DNA of 64,000 bases, from contig CAVXXT010000008.1 in NCBI GenBank assembly GCA_963765815.1, positions 558,001-622,000 on the forward strand. The letters run 5' to 3'. The translations under genes were made by a program, and so were the position numbers. Positions 46,265 through 54,392 of the stretch are shown here, piece after piece. The notes under the pieces were generated by a model that saw only the letters and a program-made list of their open reading frames with translations, did no database searches and had not been told where the DNA came from. The stretch comes from DATLNF01 sp963765815. GTDB taxonomy: Bacteria; Actinomycetota; Actinomycetes; BP-191. Position 1 is the first letter of the stretch. Each line of letters begins with the position of its first letter.

Positions 46265-47002
46265 ATGCGTGACTTGCTTCGCCGCCCGTCGCTCTGGCGT
46301 CCCGCTCTGGTCCTTGCCCTGGCCGTGTCCGCGCTCCCCGGCGTCACCGCCGGCGTGCGCTCCGCCTCGGCCGCCTGCCCCGAGGCGCCGCAGATGCCGA
46401 CGTACCAGACCATCGTCGCGACGCCCAACCGCTCCGGTCTGCCGACGTTCGACCAGCCCGACGAGAGCGCGTTCCGCCGCACGCTGAAGAACCCGACGCA
46501 CGAGGGGCAGCTGCTGCACCTGCGCGTCGTGAACACCCGGCCGGACTGGTACCGCGTGCAGTACGCCGCCCGCCCCAACGGCGTGACGACGTGGATCCGC
46601 AAGGCCGACGTGACGACCACGCTCACGCCGTACCGGCTGCTGGTTCAGCGCTGCTCGAAGCTGATCTGGCTCTTCGACCGCGGGCAGCCGGTCATGCGCT
46701 TCCCGGCAGCGGTCGGCAAGAGCAACACCCCCACGCCGCGGGGCGACTTCTTCGTCGACTTCGTCGAGGCGTGGCGCCCGGACAGCAAGTACGGGCCGTG
46801 GCTGTTCAGCGTCAACGCGTTCTCAGAGGTCTACACCAGCTTCGGTGACGGCGGCACCGGGCAGATCGGCATCCACGGCACTCAGGCTCGCGGGTCCGTC
46901 GGTGGGCCGACGAGCAACGGCTGCGTCCGGATGTTCTCCGAGGAGATCACCCAGCTCCGCCCCTACGTCGAGCCCGGCACCCCCGTCCTCATCGTCGACT
47001 GA
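46265..47002 (+). CDS. L,D-transpeptidase (YkuD), second of a tandem pair
   Basis: A 245-residue paralog of the preceding gene; the two match at ALLHLRV-type, WYRVQ, TPTPRGDFFVDFVEAWRP and SNGCVRMFSEEI blocks. It has a signal peptide (WRPALVLALAVSALPGVTAG) and no long linker. The active-site His (GIHGTQARGSVG) and Cys are intact. The pair probably arose by duplication and may differ in substrate or timing. Downstream lies a 43-nt palindrome, then the IS110 element. Confidence 0.9.
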   Translation: MRDLLRRPSLWRPALVLALAVSALPGVTAGVRSASAACPEAPQMPTYQTIVATPNRSGLPTFDQPDESAFRRTLKNPTHEGQLLHLRVVNTRPDWYRVQYAARPNGVTTWIRKADVTTTLTPYRLLVQRCSKLIWLFDRGQPVMRFPAAVGKSNTPTPRGDFFVDFVEAWRPDSKYGPWLFSVNAFSEVYTSFGDGGTGQIGIHGTQARGSVGGPTSNGCVRMFSEEITQLRPYVEPGTPVLIVD

Positions 47003-47016
47003 CCTCCCCCCACAAG

Positions 47017-47059
47017 AACTCGTGATCTTGCTGCGTGGCACGTAGCAAGATCACGAGTT
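47017..47059. repeat. 43-nt near-perfect palindrome (hairpin) downstream of the L,D-transpeptidase pair
   Basis: AACTCGTGATCTTGCT (47017-47032) is the exact reverse complement of 47044-47059. The central 11 nt, GCGTGGCACGT, continue the pairing (CGTG/CACG) apart from one G-T position. It could terminate the ldt genes. It directly abuts the left side of the IS110 element. The remaining upstream gap has no gene. Confidence 0.8.
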
Positions 47060-47089
47060 GAGGAGGGCTAATGGCTTTGCATCGAGGTT

Positions 47090-47315
47090 CTCTGGGATCT
47101 TGGTGTCCGAGCCGTCGGTAGGTCGAGCACTCAGGTCCGCAGACCCGTTCTGAGGTCTACTCCTAGAGCGTGCCGCCTACCGGCTGCCGGGAGGGCGAGA
47201 CGACTGGTGGGATGGCGTGCCGGCGGGGTTGTGAGACCGACGAGCACTGATCCATTAGCGCGACGCAGTCCTTCCCGCTGGCTCGACGTTATCGGCCGAG
47301 TGAGAGGGGCTGCGG
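47090..47315 (+). ncRNA. Candidate bridge-RNA region of the IS110 element
   Basis: IS110-group elements encode a bridge RNA in the noncoding end before the transposase. Here the space is the right size, and it holds an outer stem CGGTAGG (47116-47122) with CCTACCG (47176-47182) enclosing an inner hairpin CTCAG (47130-47134) with CTGAG (47150-47154). GAGCACT occurs twice, near 47125 and 47242. No loop-target match was demonstrated, so this is only a candidate. Confidence 0.3.
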
Positions 47316-48548
47316 GTGCTGTTCGTCGGGGACGACTGGGCTGAGGACCATCACGACATCGAGATCCAGGACGAGCAGGGGCGGCGGCTGGTGCGCCGCA
47401 AGCTGCCGGAGGGGATCGCGGGGATCGCGACGCTGCACGAGCTGATCGGCCAGCACGCCGGGGACGCGGATGGCCCCGGCATGGTGGTGGTGGGGATCGA
47501 GACCGATCGCGGGCCGTGGGTGCAGGCGCTGATCGCGGCCGGCTACCAGCTCTACGCGGTGAATCCGCTGTCGGTGTCCCGTTACCGGGAGCGCCACACC
47601 ACCTCGGGGGCGAAGAGCGACCCGGGGGATGCGAAGGTCCTCGCCGATCTGGTCCGCACCGACCGGGCCAACCACCGGCCGGTCGCCGGGGACAGCGAGC
47701 TGGCCGAGGCGATCAAGGTGCTGGCCCGGGCGCATCAGATGCTCGGCTGGATGCGCGGCCGGCAGGCGAACCAGCTGCGCTCGACGCTGCGCGAGTTCTA
47801 CCCGGGCGCTCTTGCGGCGTTCGACGAGCTTGCCCACGGCGACGCGCTGGCAGTGCTGGAGATCGCGCCGACACCGGCCGCCGGCCGCAGACTGTCGCGG
47901 TCGAAGATCGCCTCGGCGCTGCGCCGTGGTGGCCGGCAGCGCAACATCGAGGCGCGGGCCGAGCAGATCCAGACCGCGCTGCGCAGCCCGCAGCTCGAGC
48001 AGCCGCCGCTGGTCGCCGAGGCATTCGGGGTCACCGTCCGCGCCCTCGCCGCAACCCTGGCCACGACGCTGGCTCAGATCGCGACGGTGGAGACGGAGCT
48101 GGAGGCGTCTTTTGGCCGGCACCCGGCCGCTGAGATCGTGCGGTCCCAGCCGGGACTCGGCACTGTCCTCGGCGCCCGGGTGCTCGCCGAGTTCGGAGAC
48201 GACCCCCACCGCTACGCGACACCGAAGGCACGCAAGAACTACGCCGGCACCGCGCCAATCACCAAGACGTCCGGCAAGAGCCACGTCGTCCTGGCCCGCG
48301 TCGCGACGAACAAGAGGCTCCGCGACGCGCTGCACCTGCAGGCCTTCGCTGCGCTGTCCGTCTCACCCGGCGCCCGCGGCTACTACGACGAGCGACGCGC
48401 CGGCGGCGCAACGCATCATCAGGCACTCCGAGCGTTGAGCAACCAACTCGTCGGCATCCTCCACGGCTGCCTACGTCACGGCACCACCTACGACGAAGCG
48501 ACGGCCTGGCCCCGCCACCAACCTCAGCAGGACCAGACCGCCGCTTGA
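47316..48548 (+). CDS. IS110-family transposase/recombinase
   Basis: A 410-residue protein of the IS110/IS1111 type. The N-terminal RuvC-like DEDD domain is complete: VGDDWAEDHHDIEI (first Asp), GIETDRGPW (Glu), and SDPGDAKVLADLV (Asp pair). The C-terminal Transposase_20 domain has SQPGLGTVLGARVLAEFGDD, ARKNYAGTAPITKTSGKS and later LSNQLVGILHGC, with the conserved Ser. Start GTG behind GAGGGGC. The gene is full length, so the element could be active. The longer upstream noncoding end fits the IS110 group, whose bridge RNA lies on that side. Confidence 0.93.
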   Translation: MLFVGDDWAEDHHDIEIQDEQGRRLVRRKLPEGIAGIATLHELIGQHAGDADGPGMVVVGIETDRGPWVQALIAAGYQLYAVNPLSVSRYRERHTTSGAKSDPGDAKVLADLVRTDRANHRPVAGDSELAEAIKVLARAHQMLGWMRGRQANQLRSTLREFYPGALAAFDELAHGDALAVLEIAPTPAAGRRLSRSKIASALRRGGRQRNIEARAEQIQTALRSPQLEQPPLVAEAFGVTVRALAATLATTLAQIATVETELEASFGRHPAAEIVRSQPGLGTVLGARVLAEFGDDPHRYATPKARKNYAGTAPITKTSGKSHVVLARVATNKRLRDALHLQAFAALSVSPGARGYYDERRAGGATHHQALRALSNQLVGILHGCLRHGTTYDEATAWPRHQPQQDQTAA

Positions 48549-48569
48549 CGAGTTACGGCCGTGGGATGT

Positions 48570-49892
48570 CTAGGGGCGGCCGAGGGCGCGGTAGGTCCAG
48601 CCGGCGGCGCGCCAGCGCTGCGGGTCGAGCGCGTTGCGCCCGTCGACGATGTGCTTCTCCGCGACGACGCCGTCGAGGACCGTCGGGTCCATGTCCTTGA
48701 ACTCGGCCCACTCGGTGAGGTGCAGCACGACCTTCGCGTCGCGCGCGGCCTCCGCCGCCGAGGCGGCGTACTGCAGGTCGGGGAAGCGGGCCCGCGCGGT
48801 CTCGTTCGCGGCCGGGTCGTAGACCGTGACGGTCGCGCCTTCCTCGTGGATCGCCCGGGCGACGTCGAGAGCGGGGGAGTCGCGCACGTCGTCGGAGTTG
48901 GGCTTGAAGGCCGCGCCGAAGACAGCCACGCGTACGCCGTCGAAGGACCCGCCCGCCTGCTCGCGGGAGATCTCCACCATGCGCGCGCGGCGGCGCAGGT
49001 TGATCGCGTCGACCTCGGACAGGAACGACAGCGCCTGCTCGACGCCGAGCTCCTCGGCGCGGGCCATGAAGGCCCGGATGTCCTTGGGCAGACAGCCGCC
49101 GCCGAAGCCGAGGCCGGCGTGCAGGAAGCGCCCGCCGATCCGGGTGTCGTGGCTCAGCGCCTCGGACAGCTTCTTCACGTCGGCGCCGGTGGCCTCGCAC
49201 ACCTCGGCCATCGCGTTGATGAACGAGATCTTGGTGGCCAGGAACGCGTTGGCGGCGACCTTCACCAGCTGCGCGCTGGCCAGGTCCATCACGACGACCG
49301 GGCACTCGGCCGCCGTGATGACGGGGGCGAACACCTCGCGCAGCACCTTCTCCGCGCGACCCCCGGGAACCACGCCGAAGACCAGCCGGTCGGGGCGCAG
49401 GGTGTCCTCGACCGCGAACCCCTCGCGGAGGAACTCCGGGTTCCAGCACAGCTCGACGTCGTTGCCGGCGGGTGACGCCTCGGTCAGCCGTGCCGCCAGC
49501 CGCTCGGCGGTGCCGACCGGCACGGTCGACTTCCCGGCGACGATCGCGCCGGGCAGCAGGTGCGGCGCGATCCCGTCGACCACGGCGTCGACGTACTGCA
49601 GGTCGGCGGCGTTGCTGCCCTTCTGCTGCGGCGTGCCGACGCAGAGGAAGTGCACGTCGCCGAAGGCGCCGACCTCCTCGTACGACGTGGTGAACCGCAG
49701 CGTGCCGGCGTCGATCGCCTTGCGCAGGATCGGCTCGAGCCCGGGCTCGTAGAACGGCAGCTCGCCGGCGTTGAGCTTCGCCACCTTCGCCTCGTCGACG
49801 TCCATGCCGAGGACCTCGTAGCCGAGGCTGGCCATGCAGGCGGCGTGGGTCGCGCCGAGGTAACCGGTGCCGAGCACGGTGAGTCGGGTCAT
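48570..49892 (-). CDS. ugd: UDP-glucose 6-dehydrogenase
   Basis: Oxidises UDP-glucose to UDP-glucuronate with two NAD. 440 residues. NAD loop VLGTGYLGATHAACMASLG, VGTPQQKGSNAADL, the catalytic Cys in GFGGGCLPKDIRAF and AFGAAFKPNSDDVRDSPAL for the C-terminal UDP domain are all visible. It could feed the UDP-glucuronate decarboxylase-like enzyme at 34.9 kb. A minus-strand TATCCT box (49901-49906) ends 8 nt before the ATG, so the message is probably leaderless. Divergent acyl-CoA dehydrogenase next door. Confidence 0.95.
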   Translation of the reverse strand: MTRLTVLGTGYLGATHAACMASLGYEVLGMDVDEAKVAKLNAGELPFYEPGLEPILRKAIDAGTLRFTTSYEEVGAFGDVHFLCVGTPQQKGSNAADLQYVDAVVDGIAPHLLPGAIVAGKSTVPVGTAERLAARLTEASPAGNDVELCWNPEFLREGFAVEDTLRPDRLVFGVVPGGRAEKVLREVFAPVITAAECPVVVMDLASAQLVKVAANAFLATKISFINAMAEVCEATGADVKKLSEALSHDTRIGGRFLHAGLGFGGGCLPKDIRAFMARAEELGVEQALSFLSEVDAINLRRRARMVEISREQAGGSFDGVRVAVFGAAFKPNSDDVRDSPALDVARAIHEEGATVTVYDPAANETARARFPDLQYAASAAEAARDAKVVLHLTEWAEFKDMDPTVLDGVVAEKHIVDGRNALDPQRWRAAGWTYRALGRP

Positions 49893-49900
49893 AGCGCCCG

Positions 49901-49929
49901 AGGATACGCGGCGAGGCGGGCACTATCCT
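49901..49929. promoter_or_regulatory. Two opposed TATCCT -10 boxes in the ugd/acyl-CoA dehydrogenase divergent gap
   Basis: Minus strand: TATCCT (49906-49901), 8 nt before ugd. Plus strand: TATCCT (49924-49929), 7 nt before the dehydrogenase ATG. Both mRNAs would be leaderless; the gap is 44 bp. Confidence 0.4.
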
Positions 49930-49936
49930 CAACGCC

Positions 49937-51091
49937 ATGAACCCCGACTTCACGACGTACCAGCTGGGCGAGGAGCACGACCTCCTGCGCAAGTCCGTCC
50001 GGACGATGGCGGAGGCGAAGATCGCCCCCCGCGCCGCCGAGATCGACGAGACGGCCGAGTTCCCCTGGGACGTCTACGAGGAGATCAAGCGCAACGACCT
50101 GCACGCCGTGCACATCCCCGAGGCGTACGCCGGCGCCGGGGCCGACGCGATCTCCAGCGCGATCGTCATCGAGGAGATCGCCCGGGTCTGCGCGTCGTCG
50201 TCGCTGATCCCGGCCGTCAACAAGCTCGGCACGCAGGGGCTGCTGCTCAGCGGGTCGGAGGACCTCAAGCAGCGCTACCTCCCCATGCTCGCCCGCGGCG
50301 AGGGGATGTTCTCCTACGCGCTGTCCGAGCCCGAGGCCGGCTCCGACGCCGCCTCCATGAAGACCCGCGCCGTGCGTGACGGCGACTCCTACGTGCTCGA
50401 CGGCAGCAAGCGCTGGATCACCGGTGCCGGCGTCTCGAAGTGGTACACGGTCATGGCCGTCACCGACCCGGAGAAGAAGGCCAACGGGATCTCGGCGTTC
50501 GTCGTGCACGCCGACGACCCCGGCTTCTCGGTCGGCAAGCTCGAGAAGAAGATGGGCATCAAGGGCAGCCCGACCGGCGAGCTCTACTTCGACAGCTGCC
50601 GGATCCCGGCCGACCGGATGATCGGCGAGGAGGGCACCGGCTTCAAGACCGCGCTGCGCACCCTCGACCACACCCGGCTCACCATCGGCGCGCAGGCGCT
50701 CGGCATCGCGCAGGGCGCCTTCGACTATGCGCTCGGCTACACCAAGGAGCGCGAGCAGTTCGGCAAGCCGATCGCGCAGTTCCAGGCGGTGCAGTTCATG
50801 CTCGCTGACATGGCGATGAAGACCGAGGCCGCGCGCCAGCTCATCTACGTCGCTGCCGCCAAGGCCGAGCGGATGGAACCTGACCTCACCTTCATCAGCG
50901 CCGCTGCGAAGTGCTTCGCCAGCGACACCGCGATGCAGGTGACGACCGACGCCGTGCAGCTGCTCGGCGGCTACGGCTACGTCACCGACTACCCGGTCGA
51001 GCGGATGATGCGCGACGCGAAGATCACCCAGATCTACGAGGGCACCAACCAGATCCAGCGCGTCGTCATGGCCCGCAACCTGCTCAAGTAG
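49937..51091 (+). CDS. Acyl-CoA dehydrogenase
   Basis: 384 residues, the usual short-chain ACAD length. HIPEAYAGAGADAIS, YALSEPEAGSDAASMKT, SKRWITGAGV, REQFGKPIAQFQAVQF, QLLGGYGYVTDYPVERM and QIYEGTNQIQRVVMARN, with the catalytic Glu, are intact. It is leaderless by the TATCCT box 7 nt upstream. The toxin-antitoxin gene pair begins 38 nt after the stop, with an operator-like palindrome pair between them. Confidence 0.92.
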   Translation: MNPDFTTYQLGEEHDLLRKSVRTMAEAKIAPRAAEIDETAEFPWDVYEEIKRNDLHAVHIPEAYAGAGADAISSAIVIEEIARVCASSSLIPAVNKLGTQGLLLSGSEDLKQRYLPMLARGEGMFSYALSEPEAGSDAASMKTRAVRDGDSYVLDGSKRWITGAGVSKWYTVMAVTDPEKKANGISAFVVHADDPGFSVGKLEKKMGIKGSPTGELYFDSCRIPADRMIGEEGTGFKTALRTLDHTRLTIGAQALGIAQGAFDYALGYTKEREQFGKPIAQFQAVQFMLADMAMKTEAARQLIYVAAAKAERMEPDLTFISAAAKCFASDTAMQVTTDAVQLLGGYGYVTDYPVERMMRDAKITQIYEGTNQIQRVVMARNLLK

Positions 51092-51111
51092 GGCTTGCGG
51101 ATCATCCCGAG

Positions 51112-51130
51112 TGGCGCCAGAATGGCGCCA
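51112..51130. promoter_or_regulatory. Tandem palindromic operator candidate (TGGCGCCA, 2 copies) before the antitoxin
   Basis: TGGCGCCA (51112-51119) and TGGCGCCA (51123-51130) are identical perfect 8-bp palindromes, 11 bp apart centre to centre, that is, on one face of the helix. The second overlaps the first base of the antitoxin ATG. Ribbon-helix-helix antitoxins typically bind such tandem sites to repress their own operon. Confidence 0.6.
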
Positions 51131-51360
51131 TGCCCAGCGTGCAGATCAAGGACGTCCCCGACGACACCCATGCCGTGCTGCGACGACGAGCTGCCGCGGC
51201 ACACCAGTCCTTGCAGGAGTACCTGCGGTCGCGCCTGATCGCTGACGCCGCTGCCCCGACGGTCGACGAGGTCCTGGCGCGAGCCGGTTCGCGGAGGGGC
51301 GGACGGGTTTCGATCGCGGTCGCGGCGCGCACCGTCAGGGAGGACCGTGCTCGTCGTTGA
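51130..51360 (+). CDS. FitA-like ribbon-helix-helix antitoxin
   Basis: A 76-residue protein: SVQIKDVPDDTHAVLRRRAA is the N-terminal beta-strand and first helix of the FitA/Arc-MetJ fold, and HQSLQEYLRSRLIADAA the second helix. The C-terminal tail (DEVLARAGSRRGG) would mask the toxin active site. It overlaps the toxin gene by 14 nt. The ATG directly follows the palindromic operator. Confidence 0.8.
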   Translation: MPSVQIKDVPDDTHAVLRRRAAAAHQSLQEYLRSRLIADAAAPTVDEVLARAGSRRGGRVSIAVAARTVREDRARR

Positions 51361-51757
51361 CGCGAGTGTCCTGGCTCCCGGCCTTGCGGATGACGGCGAC
51401 TCCGGTGACGGCGTCCGCGGGCGCCTCGCAGGCGAGGACCTCGCCGCGCCCGAGCTGATCGACCTCGAGGTCGTCTCGGTGCTTCGGCGGCAGGTCCTCG
51501 CGGGTCAGCTGACGGTGCGTCGCGCGAGTCTCGCGGTCGAAGACCTCGAACAGCTGCCGCTGCATCGGGTGTCCCATCGCCGGCTTCTGCCCCGATGCTG
51601 GGAGCTGCGCGACAACCTCACGACGTACGACGCGGCGTACGTCGCGTTGGCCGAGGCGCTCGACGCGGTGCTCCTGACCGGTGATGCTCGGCTCGCGGGG
51701 GCGCCGGGCATCCGATGCCAGATCGAGCTGCTGAGCGACCGAGAGGCGAGCGAGTGA
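51347..51757 (+). CDS. vapC: PIN-domain toxin (VapC/FitB-like)
   Basis: A 136-residue ribonuclease of the PIN fold. GTG start inside the antitoxin gene. Acidic active-site residues are present: Asp in MLVVDASVLAP, Glu in PELIDLEVVSVLRR, Asp in TYDAAYVALAEAL and Asp in LLTGDARLA. Such toxins cut tRNA, rRNA or mRNA; the target is unknown. Its stop overlaps the next gene start (GTGA), so the thioesterase is coupled to it. Confidence 0.85.
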   Translation: MLVVDASVLAPGLADDGDSGDGVRGRLAGEDLAAPELIDLEVVSVLRRQVLAGQLTVRRASLAVEDLEQLPLHRVSHRRLLPRCWELRDNLTTYDAAYVALAEALDAVLLTGDARLAGAPGIRCQIELLSDREASE

Positions 51758-52257
51758 CGACAGGACGGACGCCGGCGCAGTCGCGGATCACGATCACGCG
51801 GCTGATGACTGCGGGGGACGCGAACCTGCACGGCAACATCCACGGCGGCGTGATCATGAAGCTGGTCGACGACGCGGCGGGCATCGTCGCGAGCCGGCAC
51901 TCCGGCGGCCGGGCGGTCACCGTCTCGATGGACGAGATGGTCTTCCTCGTCCCGGTCCACATCGGCGACCTGGTCTACGCGCACGCGGGCATCAACTGGG
52001 CCGGCCGCACGTCGATGGAGATCGGCGTACGCGTCGAGGCCGAGCGCTGGGACGAGATCGGCGACCGGGTGCACACCAGCAGCGCCTACCTCGCGTACGT
52101 CGGCCTCGACGGGCACGGCAAGCCGCGGGCGGTTCCGTCCGTGGAGTGCACAGACGACACCGAGCGCCGGCGCTTCCGGGAGGCGGAGATCCGCCGGGAG
52201 GCCCGGCTGGCCCGCCGCAAGGCGATCGTCGAGGCCAGAGGCGGGCAGGAGGACTGA
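51754..52257 (+). CDS. Hotdog-fold acyl-CoA thioesterase
   Basis: A 167-residue protein: ANLHGNIHGGVIMKLVDDAAG carries the BACH/YciA-type active-site motif, and VDEMVFLVPVHIGDLV-like strands and a C-terminal Arg-rich tail (REARLARRKAIVEAR) complete the acyl-CoA thioesterase (cytosolic) form. It hydrolyses fatty acyl-CoA to acid and CoA; chain length is not known. The GTG overlaps the toxin stop by 4 nt. Confidence 0.86.
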   Translation: MTTGRTPAQSRITITRLMTAGDANLHGNIHGGVIMKLVDDAAGIVASRHSGGRAVTVSMDEMVFLVPVHIGDLVYAHAGINWAGRTSMEIGVRVEAERWDEIGDRVHTSSAYLAYVGLDGHGKPRAVPSVECTDDTERRRFREAEIRREARLARRKAIVEARGGQED

Positions 52258-52307
52258 CGGCGTACGGCGAACCCCTGGGGAAAGACCATCCCAGCAGGAG
52301 GAACGTC

Positions 52308-52751
52308 ATGAACCGCGCCGCCGTCATCGCGCTCGCTGCGACCTCAGCCCTCTGTGCGCTCGGCACCGGCGCCGAGGCCAACCACAAGAAGCCGATCGAG
52401 AAGACCTACACGGCGACCGCGCCGCTCCCGGACCCCAGCAACTACGCGATGCAGAGCCAGTACTCGGTGTGCGCGCAGAACGTCCCGCAGAGCTTCCACG
52501 TCGAGGAGTTCAGCGCGCCCGAGCCCGGCACGATCAAGGCGGTCCTGAGCGGCTACGTCGGGGACTGGGACTTCCTGATGACCGACGAGAAGGGCCGTGA
52601 GGTCGGCAACTCCGGTCTGACGGCTGTCCAGGGCGAGGACGAGACGATCACCTACAAGTTCAAGAAGGCCGGCACGATCAACCTGATCGCCTGCAACTGG
52701 GCCGGCGGTCCGACCGGCACGGTCAAGTACAAGTTCACCTTCGCCAAGTGA
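52308..52751 (+). CDS. Small secreted protein of unknown function, paralog 1 of 3
   Basis: A 147-residue protein; ATG behind AGGAGGA, then a signal peptide (AVIALAATSALCALGTGA) cleaved near EANHKK. The mature part has the blocks EKTYTATAPLPDP, VPQSFHVEEFSAPEPG, YVGDWDF and NLIACNWAGG...YKFTFAK. Two cysteines, one in SVCAQNVP and one in LIACNW, may form a disulfide. I do not recognise a named family; the strand-rich pattern suggests a beta-sandwich. The next gene overlaps by 4 nt (GTGA). Confidence 0.75.
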   Translation: MNRAAVIALAATSALCALGTGAEANHKKPIEKTYTATAPLPDPSNYAMQSQYSVCAQNVPQSFHVEEFSAPEPGTIKAVLSGYVGDWDFLMTDEKGREVGNSGLTAVQGEDETITYKFKKAGTINLIACNWAGGPTGTVKYKFTFAK

Positions 52752-53200
52752 AGCTCGCCCTGATCGCGGCGGTCGGCCTCGCCGCAACGGTCGGCGCCGC
52801 GGGCGACGTCGCCCTGGCCGGCCCGAAGGACCCGATCACCAAGACCTACACCGCAACGGCGCCGACCCCGGATCCGACCAATGCCGCGGCCGCGACGCAC
52901 CAGGTCTGCAACATGGTGGTGCCGCAGAGCTTTCACATCGAGAAGTTCGCGGCGCCCGGCCCGGGCGCTCTCAAGGTCGAGATCGACGGCTTCGTCGGTG
53001 ACTGGGATCTGCTGATCCAGGACTCGAAGGGCCGCGACGTCGCGGCGGCGACGGCGACCGACACGAGCACGCCCGTCGCGCCCGACCCTGACTCGACCGC
53101 CGTGAAGGTCAAGAAGGCGGAGACCTACTCGATCATCGCGTGCAACTGGGTCGGCGGCCCGACGGCCACCGTGAAGTACACGTTCACCTTCGCCAAGTAG
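52748..53200 (+). CDS. Small secreted protein of unknown function, paralog 2 of 3
   Basis: A 150-residue paralog. GTG overlaps the preceding stop. Signal peptide LALIAAVGLAATVGAAGDVA; the mature part shares TKTYTATAPTPDP, QSFHIEKFAAPGPGALKVEI, GFVGDWDL and IIACNWVGG with its neighbours and ends in TFTFAK. The cysteine pair (VCNMVVP and IACNW) is conserved. The sequence clearly comes from tandem duplication, and the three genes should be expressed as one operon. Confidence 0.75.
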   Translation: MKLALIAAVGLAATVGAAGDVALAGPKDPITKTYTATAPTPDPTNAAAATHQVCNMVVPQSFHIEKFAAPGPGALKVEIDGFVGDWDLLIQDSKGRDVAAATATDTSTPVAPDPDSTAVKVKKAETYSIIACNWVGGPTATVKYTFTFAK

Positions 53201-53203
53201 ACC

Positions 53204-53668
53204 GTGACGACCGGCGCGACGCGGCTCGCGGTGGTCGCGATGGTCGTCGCCTCGATCGGCGTTGCGGGCGACGCGGCCCTGGCCGGCCCGAGGAAGCCGA
53301 TCACCAAGACCTACACGGCGACAGCGGTTGCGCCCGACCCGAGCAACATCGTCGTGGTCACCCCCGAGGGTTGCAGCATGCTCGTTCCGTCGAGCTTTCA
53401 CGTCGAGAAGTTCACGGCACCTGGTCCGGGCTCGCTGAAGGTAGACATCGTCGGATTCCTCGGCGACTGGAACCTCGGGCTGTTCAACTCCAAGGGGAAG
53501 TCGATCGGCGCGGCCACCGCGATCAACAACGGCTCGCCAGTGATCGCCGACCCCGGCGACACGGCGTACGCCGAGCTGCACAAGCCCGAGACCATCTCCA
53601 TCGTCGCCTGCAACGTCGTAGGCGGGTCGACGGCGACGGTGACCTACACGTTTACGTTCCCGAAGTAG
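53204..53668 (+). CDS. Small secreted protein of unknown function, paralog 3 of 3
   Basis: A 154-residue paralog; GTG 3 nt after the preceding stop. Signal peptide LAVVAMVVASIGVAGDAALA. Shares TKTYTATAVAPDP, VPSSFHVEKFTAPGPG, GFLGDWNLGLF and IVACNVVGG with the others and ends in TFTFPK. The conserved Cys pair is in GCSMLVP and VACNV. It is the most divergent copy, with an insertion-like stretch around AINNGSPVIADPGD. It converges on scoB. Confidence 0.75.
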   Translation: MTTGATRLAVVAMVVASIGVAGDAALAGPRKPITKTYTATAVAPDPSNIVVVTPEGCSMLVPSSFHVEKFTAPGPGSLKVDIVGFLGDWNLGLFNSKGKSIGAATAINNGSPVIADPGDTAYAELHKPETISIVACNVVGGSTATVTYTFTFPK

Positions 53669-53677
53669 TCCGCTGGG

Positions 53678-54322
<645 letters not shown>

Positions 54323-54392
54323 AGCGAGTCCTCCTTGTGATGCCGTCGGGTGCGACCTTAGCGAGCGCGCGCGGAGCAGGTACGGTCGCGCC

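Larger units (their letters stand above)
47053..48554 (+). mobile_element. IS110-family insertion sequence (approximate ends)
   Basis: Contains an intact DEDD transposase gene with about 256 nt of noncoding sequence before it and almost none after. ACGAGTT occurs at 47053-47059 and again at 48548-48554 and may mark the two ends; IS110 elements have no terminal inverted repeats, so ends cannot be fixed from one copy. The element sits between ldt and UDP-glucose dehydrogenase genes and breaks no obvious gene. Confidence 0.6.
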
